Assembly (NCBI GenBank): GCA_002314605.1
Contig: DCGO01000062.1
Location: 473-24,344 of the forward strand
Length of the DNA stretch: 23,872 nt
Direction: 5' to 3'
Origin: Lentisphaeria bacterium UBA1776
Lineage (GTDB): Bacteria; Verrucomicrobiota; Lentisphaeria; Victivallales; Victivallaceae
Shown: positions 17,646-23,872 of the stretch, piece by piece
Numbering within the stretch: the stretch's first letter is position 1
Layout: each line of letters opens with the position of its first letter
The notes under the pieces: model-generated
Databases searched by the model: none
What the model was told of the DNA's origin: nothing
What the model saw: the letters and a program-made list of their open reading frames with translations, nothing else
Made by a program: the position numbers and the translations under genes

Positions 17646-17673
17646 AAAATACAGCGGATCAGCCAAAAATCAA
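17646..17673 (-). promoter_or_regulatory. Promoter of mnmG
   Basis: TTGATT (17673-17668) and TATTTT (17651-17646) on the - strand are separated by 16 bp, 27 bases before the GTG start. Confidence 0.75.
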
Positions 17674-18056
17674 TCAGCCCGCCGCAGATTCCGGTGATTT
17701 TGCAGAACATGGAAACCGAAGATAAAACGGACATGCAGTCCTCAAGACTATATTTCAGCAAAAACCATATTGACAAGTTATTAACAGGATTTATTCAGAA
17801 AAATATAACACATTGTACAACAGCAAGTTAAAAAATATACAAAAGAAAAAAATCCCAATACAAAACTTAACATAACATACATTATGCGACGTTATATATT
17901 AAAAAAATCGCAAGTTTCCAGGGGTAAGAAACCGGGCCTTTTTTTTGATGGATTATGACCCGTGAAGGACCGCAAGACGGCATCTGTGCCGATTTTGGCA
18001 AAAAAACTTTTTCTGCGGTCATTCCATCCATGGAAAATTTGTCAACCGCTTGACGC
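17674..18056. other. A/T-rich intergenic region
   Basis: No gene is seen. The stretch 17750-17910 is markedly A/T-rich compared with its neighbours. It has two 9-mers one base away from the DnaA box TTATNCACA: TTATTAACA (17778-17786) and TTATTCAGA (17791-17799). A + strand promoter-like pair (TTGACA at 17770, TATTCA at 17792, 16-bp spacer) also lies here; nothing obvious lies downstream of it. The position beside mnmG and the composition are reminiscent of replication origins, but exact DnaA boxes are absent. The right part (17947-18028) can fold strongly and is listed separately. Confidence 0.5.
17947..18028. repeat. Nested inverted repeats with two competing pairings
   Basis: GATGGATTATGACC (17947-17960) pairs with GGTCATTCCATC (18017-18028) with a 2-base bulge. 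GACCGCA (17968-17974) pairs perfectly with TGCGGTC (18014-18020), sharing GGTC with the first pairing, so the two are mutually exclusive. A small hairpin, CGGCA-TCTG-TGCCG (17978-17991), sits inside. It lies 3' of the four-gene kinase operon on the - strand. No T-run follows on either strand, so it is not a standard terminator. Confidence 0.55.
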
Positions 18057-19511
18057 CTAAGCGCCATCAATGAGGATCAGCTTCAGAAGGTTGCGGAGGA
18101 CGAGTGTCTGCAGAAGCATCAGGAAAACGGCGGCAAAACGAAGAATATAACTTTTTGACGGGCAGGGGGTGCTGAATTTTTCAGCAAGCCAAACCAGCAG
18201 GACCGGCATGTAAAGGATCGCCAGTCGTCCGAATTCACCTCTGGCGCCGCCGGAGAAAAGCATGAAAAACCAGAAGGCGAGGGCTCCTGTCCAGAAAACC
18301 ATCCGTCCCCTGCCCTTGGATTCCGGCGGAAAAAGAATGGCGGCGCATGGCAAAAATCCGCAGAAAAGCAATGCATCCAGCAAATTCAAGGTGATGCCGA
18401 TCCAGTAGGTTCTTCCGGACATCTGCATGAAGAGCTGCTGATTCTGCCAGCATTTCCAGAAAATGCCAAAGAGATCAATCCTGCATACATAAGAGAGTCC
18501 CAGCACCGCCAGCCCTCCGGCGGCAAATCCGGTCATTTTCCGGAGCCGATCCCTGCGTCCGGCCGCGAGATTGTACAGCGCCAGACCGCCGACCGCGCCG
18601 AACCCCAGAGATAAAGTTCCTTCTATCCCGGTCAGGATTCCCGCAGGAACGGACCACCAGCATGAGTCCCGCGTCCGCAAAATGGTCCAAAGAAGAAGCG
18701 CTGCCGGAAAGAAATAAAGAGTGTCATAGTGTCCAAGAAACAGCAGCGCAGGATTGGTACCGAATGCAAGAACAAGCCCCCCTGCCCCGTAAAACCGCTG
18801 GCCGCCGGATATCCGGAACATGCAGAAGGCAAGGATCGCCTTTCCCAGTTCCAGAGCCAGGATGATCATTACCAGCAGTTTCAACGCCGCTTCCATGGCA
18901 ATTTCCGTATTCAGCGGAGCGATCAGTACTCCGTCGCGCTTCAGCTGCATCAGATCCTGCCATGTCCCGGATAAAAGTCCCCTGCCCCATTGCCCGGGGC
19001 AATGTTCCGCAAATTTTGCCAGCAGAATATTGCCCGGCGGATGGACATGCCGGTGATGGGGCGCCATTCCCGCCGGAACGGACAAGACCGTTTCGGCAAA
19101 ACGGCCGGTCACATCTTCTCCGCTCCACCGGGGATTCAGGTAGCCGGTGGTGAACGGGTTCAGAATGGCAACGGCGCTTTCCGTCAGACCGGCCCTGCCG
19201 CTGGTCAGAATCACGCCGTCGTACAGCGCTCCGCACAGGAGGATCAGAAAAAGATACTTCCTCCCCCTCCCCCGGAAATCCATGTTCCATGCGAAAAAAC
19301 AGGCCGTGCCGAAAAACAGCAGACAACGGATCAGAACAGTCAGGTCAAAAACGAACGGATACCGCTGCCACGCCCAAATGCCGGGGATTCCCACCGGACA
19401 GCTGGTCAGGAAAAGTGCCGTCAATACCGCCATTGGACCGAAAAGTCCGGCAGCCGGAAGAAAACGGCGGAGGAAGATACAGAGAGAAGCTGACCTTTTA
19501 TTTGAAGTCAT
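18057..19511 (-). CDS. Polytopic membrane protein, possible GT-C-type glycosyltransferase
   Basis: This 484-aa protein has roughly ten to twelve hydrophobic segments. A large hydrophilic loop follows the third segment, at about residues 110-200, and contains HHRHVHPPG (152-160) then NILLAKF. A histidine/PPG motif in a periplasmic loop, followed by a hydrophobic helix, recalls GT-C glycosyltransferases of the dolichol-/polyprenyl-phosphate-dependent kind (PMT/ArnT, DUF2029-like). Candidate acidic residues are Asp98 (YDGV) and Glu132/Asp133. No signature proves the activity, and a pure structural membrane protein is possible. Its ATG lies inside the end of the FGE-kinase gene (14-base overlap), so it is made with the kinases and is probably regulated by or linked to them. 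The function is not established. Confidence 0.75.
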   Translation of the reverse strand: MTSNKRSASLCIFLRRFLPAAGLFGPMAVLTALFLTSCPVGIPGIWAWQRYPFVFDLTVLIRCLLFFGTACFFAWNMDFRGRGRKYLFLILLCGALYDGVILTSGRAGLTESAVAILNPFTTGYLNPRWSGEDVTGRFAETVLSVPAGMAPHHRHVHPPGNILLAKFAEHCPGQWGRGLLSGTWQDLMQLKRDGVLIAPLNTEIAMEAALKLLVMIILALELGKAILAFCMFRISGGQRFYGAGGLVLAFGTNPALLFLGHYDTLYFFPAALLLWTILRTRDSCWWSVPAGILTGIEGTLSLGFGAVGGLALYNLAAGRRDRLRKMTGFAAGGLAVLGLSYVCRIDLFGIFWKCWQNQQLFMQMSGRTYWIGITLNLLDALLFCGFLPCAAILFPPESKGRGRMVFWTGALAFWFFMLFSGGARGEFGRLAILYMPVLLVWLAEKFSTPCPSKSYILRFAAVFLMLLQTLVLRNLLKLILIDGA

Positions 19512-21558
19512 ACCGGACCAGATTTTCAGGGATCAGTGCGATCCGGAACCCGATATTCCGGCGGGTATCCGGCGGCAATGCGCGCCTTGCCGCCGCACGG
19601 AATTCCGATTCAGGAAGTCCTACTGCTCCGCCGCGGGCAACATAATTCCTGCCGTCTTTACGGGGAACGGGATCCTTCTCTGTTTTATGCGGATAAGCTG
19701 AATAGCGGTCCATGACCCACTCCCCTGCATTGCCAAGCATATCGTAAATGCCCCAAGCGTTCGGAAGTTTGGTGCCGGTTTTGGCAAACGGGAACTGCTT
19801 CCACACAGCACATTTATCAAGTCCGCCGGCAACGCCACAGAACGCTCCGGGGGCCCCTGCCCTGCATGCGTATTCCCAAAGGGCTTCCGTCGGCAGAGCA
19901 TAAACGTATCCCTCGGGGAGTCTTCCTGCAAGCAGTTCCCGTTCGTTCAGGTTGCGGCAGAACTCCACGGCTTCAAACCAGGTGACTTCCACGGGGTGCC
20001 GCAGCCCTATATGCATTTCAGAAGTCGGATTTTGATTCATCAATGCGATATACTGCGGCTGCGTGACCTCATGCCTTCCGATCCAGAACCCTTTGGTAAT
20101 GATAACTTTATGTTGGAATTCATCTGATCTCCGGGATTTCTCCGAAAGTGGAGATCCCATCAGGAATTCTCCCGGCGGACACCAGACCAGTTCCAGTTTT
20201 TCCATGTCTGAAATTGCCACCGTGCGCTCTTTTTCCGCCTGTTCCTCCGGTGTTTCCCTGACAACAAAATGCTGGGCCTCCGCTTTCCGGGACAAATCTT
20301 CGTTGTCCTGAGGTGTCTCCGCCGGTTTCGATTCTTTCGTGCCATGTTTGCGAACGGAACCGGATGCTGTGTATGCTGCGAACGGGTCATCGTCTGCAGA
20401 TGCCGTACCTGCAGCCCCGCTAAACGTCCGCTTCAGCTTCAGAACCTGTTCTTCAGCACAACGGATTTTTTCCTTCATGATCCGGTTGCGCCCGTTCAGA
20501 ACGACGGCTATGCAAAGCAGAACAACACATAAAACGATCAATCCCGCCGCCGCCGTTCCGGTTCGCAGAAAAATTTTTCTGCGCAGCCGCACCTCCTGCG
20601 TCGTCATGGAGGAACATTGCCGCTCAAGCGCCTGATCCGCCCGATCCCGGATCAGCGCCTGCAGTTCCGGAGTGGAAATCTTCAGCGAGGCAAGGTGAGG
20701 TGCAATGAGATCCTGCAGTGCCTGTGCATTTTGGGGGCGGTCATCCGGTGATTTGGCCAGCATGGTATTCAGCAAAGCCGCTGTTTCTGCGGTGATGCGG
20801 GGATTTTTCTTCCGGGGATCCGGAATCGGATCGGACAGCACATGGGTCATGGTGTCAAACAGATTCCCTCCGGAAAACGGCAGACAGCCGGTAAGCATTT
20901 CATACAAAGTCGCGCCCAGACTGTATATATCGGCTCTGGCATCGACCCGGTGGGCATCCTGCAGCTGCTCCGGCGCGGCATAGGCGGCGGTTCCCACCAT
21001 CAGATTATCCATGGTCAAAGTAACACTCAACTCGTGATCCGAGGCCTTGGCAATACCGAAGTCCGCCAGTTTGACGACACCGGTCCGGGTGATCATGATA
21101 TTGGCCGGTTTGATATCCCGGTGGACCAGTCCCAGCGGCACCGCCGCCGCCAGCGTTTCCGCAACTGCAAAAACAATTTCCAGTGCCTGCAGTTCCGTGA
21201 CCGGACCGTCCTTCAGGATCTCCTCCAGCGTCTGACCGTCAACATATTCCATGACCATGTACAGGAAACCGGATTTTCTGTCCATGTTGGCATCAAAGAC
21301 AGCGATGGTCCCGGGGTGCTGAAAACGTGACATCAGCCGGGCTTCCCGCAAAAAACGTTCGCTGAAAATGGGATCGCTCTGAAGTACTCCCGGCTTGACC
21401 AGCTTGATGGCAAAGAGGGAATTCATTCTGGCATGATGTGCAAGATAGACCTCCCCCATGCCGCCGATTCCGAGACAGCGCTCAATGATGTAATGGCCCA
21501 GAATATCTCCGTTGCGGAGCAGCGGGTTTACAGGCGTTTTTTCAGAAGAGTTGTTCAT
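19498..21558 (-). CDS. Membrane Ser/Thr protein kinase with C-terminal FGE/SUMF1-like domain
   Basis: This 686-aa protein has three parts. The kinase domain, residues 21-290, has a GIGGMGEVY Gly loop, Lys52, HRD with catalytic Asp148 and Asn153, DFG at 166-168 and APE at 195-197; all key residues are intact, so it should be active. A transmembrane helix lies at about 334-356. A charged linker follows, and then residues 455-675 resemble the formylglycine-generating-enzyme fold (LVWCPPGEFLMGS, GFWIGRHEVTQPQY, VTWFEAVEFCRNLN, LPTEALWEYACRAG, LGNAGEWVMD, ARGGA, NIGFRIA). The catalytic cysteine region of true FGE is not present in RGGAVGLPESEFRAAARR, so the domain is probably a binding/sensor module outside the membrane. 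The ATG at 21558, with GAGGG 8 bases upstream, overlaps the pseudokinase stop by 17 bases. Such kinase-FGE fusions are known in Planctomycetes and relatives. Confidence 0.92.
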   Translation of the reverse strand: MNNSSEKTPVNPLLRNGDILGHYIIERCLGIGGMGEVYLAHHARMNSLFAIKLVKPGVLQSDPIFSERFLREARLMSRFQHPGTIAVFDANMDRKSGFLYMVMEYVDGQTLEEILKDGPVTELQALEIVFAVAETLAAAVPLGLVHRDIKPANIMITRTGVVKLADFGIAKASDHELSVTLTMDNLMVGTAAYAAPEQLQDAHRVDARADIYSLGATLYEMLTGCLPFSGGNLFDTMTHVLSDPIPDPRKKNPRITAETAALLNTMLAKSPDDRPQNAQALQDLIAPHLASLKISTPELQALIRDRADQALERQCSSMTTQEVRLRRKIFLRTGTAAAGLIVLCVVLLCIAVVLNGRNRIMKEKIRCAEEQVLKLKRTFSGAAGTASADDDPFAAYTASGSVRKHGTKESKPAETPQDNEDLSRKAEAQHFVVRETPEEQAEKERTVAISDMEKLELVWCPPGEFLMGSPLSEKSRRSDEFQHKVIITKGFWIGRHEVTQPQYIALMNQNPTSEMHIGLRHPVEVTWFEAVEFCRNLNERELLAGRLPEGYVYALPTEALWEYACRAGAPGAFCGVAGGLDKCAVWKQFPFAKTGTKLPNAWGIYDMLGNAGEWVMDRYSAYPHKTEKDPVPRKDGRNYVARGGAVGLPESEFRAAARRALPPDTRRNIGFRIALIPENLVRYDFK

Positions 21559-22696
21559 CGGGCGAGCCCTCGTCATCGTTTGTTTTTTTCTGCGGGGATT
21601 CTGCGGAAGGCACTTTCTGCTGCACTTCCGTCTGCCGCTGCAGTGCACGGAGTTCTGTCGCAACCCGTTCATACCGGGACCCCAACCGGAAAGACTGAAT
21701 CCAGGCGATCAGCAGAACCAGCAGCAGGATCCCTGCCAGTACCCCGAGACCGGCCAGCAGAAGACGCCAGCGGGTCTGTTCTTTCTGCCGGCGGATCTGC
21801 AAAGATGCGGAAAAGCGGCCGAGCTGTTCACTGACCGTCTGATCGATTCTGGCAATGGCAAGCTTTCTCAATTCCGGATCATTCAGTGCCAGCGCATCCG
21901 GAAGCCGGATCAATTCAGCAAGAAATTTTTCCGGTGTGCCCGGCCGCTTTTCGGGATCCGGGTCAAGCATCTGCAGGATCAGTTCCGCACAGGGTTCACT
22001 GACGGCGGGATTCAGACTCTGCAGCGTTGCCCCGGCTGCATTATGCGCCGACTCTCCTGCAAGCATAGTCAGCCAGAGTGTACCGAGACTGCAGATGTCC
22101 GTCTGAAAACTCCCCCGAATTCCTTTCTCGGCAAGTTCCGGTGCGGAAAAATCCGCATTGCGGAGTGTCACATCCGGCCGCTCATCTTCCGGAGGAAAGC
22201 TCCAGCCCGGTTCGGAAATCATCAGCAGATCGTCAGCGTCCGTGAGAAAAATATTTTCCGGGGAAAGATTGTAAAGGACAGGAATCCCGGCTTTGGCCGC
22301 ATCCTGAAGCACATCCGCAACTGCGCGGACAATACATAGACATTTCTCCCGGGAAAGCTGCGGCTCGTCCGCCAGACGCTGGCGCAGCGACTTTCCGTCA
22401 AACTTTTCCTGGACATAATAAAGGATGTCCCTTTTCTCATCCCAGCCGACATCGCATACCTGCAGCACGTTCCGGTGCCGGAAATGAACGATTTTCTGCA
22501 TTTCCTGCAGGAAATATTCCCGGAATACGGGATCGTGCCGGTATATGGATTCCCTGACGACTTTTACAATCTGCCGGGTTTCCAGCTGAAGATGCAGACA
22601 TGAATATGATTCCGTACACGCATCCGTGCCGGAAAATGCTTCCACCAAATGTCCGCCGATCAGATCGTCCACTAAAAGGCTGCCGGAGTCCTGCAT
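21542..22696 (-). CDS. Membrane-anchored protein pseudokinase
   Basis: This 384-aa protein has a kinase-like fold at about residues 10-265 and a single transmembrane helix at 312-332, followed by a short charged tail. The Gly loop is absent. Lys45 (RQIVKVV) is retained. The HRDxK region reads LYNLS (141-145), so the catalytic Asp is Asn143 and the Lys is Ser145. DFG reads EPG (162-164), and APE remains at 185-187. These losses in both catalytic and metal-binding residues make phosphotransfer very unlikely, so it is probably an allosteric activator or scaffold for one of the two kinases beside it. The ATG has AAGGA 6 bases upstream, overlapping the stop codon of the first kinase gene (TAAGGA). 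It is a distant member; homology is by fold motifs and read by eye. Confidence 0.85.
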   Translation of the reverse strand: MQDSGSLLVDDLIGGHLVEAFSGTDACTESYSCLHLQLETRQIVKVVRESIYRHDPVFREYFLQEMQKIVHFRHRNVLQVCDVGWDEKRDILYYVQEKFDGKSLRQRLADEPQLSREKCLCIVRAVADVLQDAAKAGIPVLYNLSPENIFLTDADDLLMISEPGWSFPPEDERPDVTLRNADFSAPELAEKGIRGSFQTDICSLGTLWLTMLAGESAHNAAGATLQSLNPAVSEPCAELILQMLDPDPEKRPGTPEKFLAELIRLPDALALNDPELRKLAIARIDQTVSEQLGRFSASLQIRRQKEQTRWRLLLAGLGVLAGILLLVLLIAWIQSFRLGSRYERVATELRALQRQTEVQQKVPSAESPQKKTNDDEGSPDEQLF

Positions 22697-22705
22697 GATC
22701 AGTCC

Positions 22706-23746
22706 TTACAAGAGAGGCATCTGCCCCTGTTTTACTTTTTCAATGTTCAACATCAGTTTGCGCCATCCCTGAATGCGTCTGGACGGTTCTTTTTCCAACA
22801 TGTTATCCAGAAGTTTCTGCATGGGAACGGAGAGAGGCACCGCCGAAAGCTCAGCCGCCGGAGTGATTTCCGAATGCATCATATTGGAATAGACCTCCCC
22901 CGGACTTTTTCCATGAAAAGGTTCTTTGCCGGTAAAAAGATAGTACATCGTTGCCCCCAGTCCGTAAATATCGGAAGCGCAATTCTGCAGGTGAGCATCA
23001 CGAAACTGTTCCGGACTGATGAATCCCGGCGTGCCAAGTCCCTGTCCAGGCAGGGTGAGCATGGCCGTCTCCTGTACCGAATTGACGGCCCGGGCAATGC
23101 CGAAATCCAGGATCTTGACATCATTGTCATTGCTGATCATGATATTGGACGGTTTGATGTCCCGGTGAAGGATCCGGAAATGATCCCATGCATAGAGCAT
23201 GGCATCGGACACAATACTCATCAGATCCAGGGCCACATCCTCTTCAAAGAGATATTCCTCCTTTCGCAGCTGTGCCAGATTTTTACCGTCCACATATTCC
23301 ATCAGAGAATAGAAACCCGCATCATCGTGCCAGAATTCATAAGTCCGGATGATCACCGGGTGATTCAGACTCAGCAGCAATTCGGATTCCCGCTGAAAGC
23401 GTTTGGCGGAGACCTCAATATTTTCAGAGAAATCGTTTCTCAGGATCTTCATGGCGTAGCGTTTTCCGGAATCGTTCAGCGGCGCGCACAGAAAAACCAT
23501 ACCCATGCCTCCGGCTCCAAGACGCTTCAGCAAGCGGTATTTTCCGACAGTAATGCCGGGAGAAAACTCAAATGTCTCAATCTGTTTCAGCGTTCCGCAC
23601 TTGGAACAGCGCAGCAGACCGGGCCGTTCAGGCACGGCAACCAGAATCCCGCCGCATTCACACAGCCGGGGGGACGGTGACGATTCCGCAGCCGGCTGAG
23701 CCGTATCGCCAACGGACATGACCATCGTTTTGTCATTATCATTCAT
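22706..23746 (-). CDS. Soluble Ser/Thr protein kinase with N-terminal zinc ribbon
   Basis: This 346-aa cytoplasmic kinase has a four-cysteine ribbon at the N-terminus, Cys29-x-Cys31 and Cys47-x2-Cys50 (CECGG and CSKCG), likely binding zinc. The kinase domain at 66-335 has the Gly loop GAGGMGMVF, Lys100, Glu120, HRD with Asp196 and Asn201, DFG at 214-216, and the activation loop GTPGFISPEQF. All catalytic residues are intact. No transmembrane segment is seen. The ATG at 23746 is chosen because the longer frame from a GTG at 23788 begins upstream of the -10 box. It is the first gene of the four-gene operon and probably acts as its upstream kinase. Substrates are unknown. Confidence 0.92.
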   Translation of the reverse strand: MNDNDKTMVMSVGDTAQPAAESSPSPRLCECGGILVAVPERPGLLRCSKCGTLKQIETFEFSPGITVGKYRLLKRLGAGGMGMVFLCAPLNDSGKRYAMKILRNDFSENIEVSAKRFQRESELLLSLNHPVIIRTYEFWHDDAGFYSLMEYVDGKNLAQLRKEEYLFEEDVALDLMSIVSDAMLYAWDHFRILHRDIKPSNIMISNDNDVKILDFGIARAVNSVQETAMLTLPGQGLGTPGFISPEQFRDAHLQNCASDIYGLGATMYYLFTGKEPFHGKSPGEVYSNMMHSEITPAAELSAVPLSVPMQKLLDNMLEKEPSRRIQGWRKLMLNIEKVKQGQMPLL

Positions 23747-23778
23747 CGCTGCAAACTCTCTCCAATGGAATGTTTCGA

Positions 23779-23806
23779 AATATACCACAACCGTTTAAGA
23801 TTTCAA
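23779..23806 (-). promoter_or_regulatory. Promoter of the four-gene kinase operon
   Basis: TTGAAA (23806-23801) and TATATT (23784-23779) on the - strand are separated by 16 bp. It is the only strong promoter seen upstream of the four overlapping or adjacent genes. The remaining 66 bases to the right edge show no gene. Confidence 0.8.
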
Positions 23807-23872
23807 GCCGGTTGCGAAAAAGAATACCGGGAAAAATATCAGGATACTGCGCTTATCCCCAAGATTGGACAG

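Noticed and set aside
17882..18070. 62-aa - strand frame after the polytopic membrane protein gene.
   Set aside because: It overlaps the inverted repeats and the A/T-rich gap, has no ribosome site and no family resemblance.
19498..21558. Active sulfatase-maturing FGE.
   Set aside because: The characteristic catalytic cysteines are absent and no sulfatase gene is present.

Overview
The window looks like a chromosomal piece of a Gram-negative-type bacterium, most likely from the PVC group and plausibly Lentisphaerota (Victivallis-like). This is inferred from gene content: a large secreted heparinase II/III-type protein, Ser/Thr kinases of the Planctomycetes/Lentisphaerota style, one fused to a formylglycine-generating-enzyme (FGE/SUMF1)-like domain, and an AmpG-like transporter beside LysR regulation. 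No rRNA or other phylogenetic marker was compared, so the placement is an inference. Most of the window is G+C-rich; the first ~2.2 kb is visibly less so.

Region 1 (1-2355) is the edge of a decayed mobile element next to a tRNA. It holds a 15-bp tandem repeat, an intrinsic terminator, and a tyrosine-recombinase pseudogene with a frameshift at its H-x-x-R box and lost catalytic residues. Three arm-site-like direct repeats follow, then the initiator tRNA-fMet gene with its promoter and terminator. The integrase lies just downstream of the tRNA 3' end, the usual arrangement for a tRNA-targeting island.

Region 2 (2400-4600) is a + strand cluster: an SDR oxidoreductase (mannonate/fructuronate type), hisH and nth, with hisH and nth overlapping. 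Region 3 (4609-7251) is the heparinase-like gene on the - strand. It is divergent from a TauE/SafE-family permease and nagA (7456-9400), and both sides have clear promoters. The nagA-helicase gap contains a compact candidate small RNA (9513-9607) with its own promoter and terminator.

Region 4 (9784-13815) is a DinG/XPD-type Fe-S helicase followed closely by an AmpG-like MFS transporter, convergent with a MarC-family gene. MarC is divergent from a LysR regulator across a short intergenic region with a 24-bp palindrome. Region 5 (14823-17619) is mnmG followed, with overlapping stop and start, by a lone OppC/DppC-type ABC permease.

Region 6 (18057-23746) is a four-gene - strand operon: a zinc-ribbon Ser/Thr kinase, a membrane-anchored pseudokinase, a second active kinase with a transmembrane segment and a C-terminal FGE-like domain, and a polytopic membrane protein that may be a GT-C-type glycosyltransferase. 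A single promoter precedes the first kinase and the genes overlap or nearly touch. This is the best candidate for an undescribed system: an active kinase, pseudokinase and receptor-like kinase made together with a membrane enzyme.

Eight promoters can be read by eye. All have a TTGnnn -35 element and a TATATT-like -10 element separated by exactly 16 bp, which suggests a genome-wide sigma-70 preference and helps choose gene starts.
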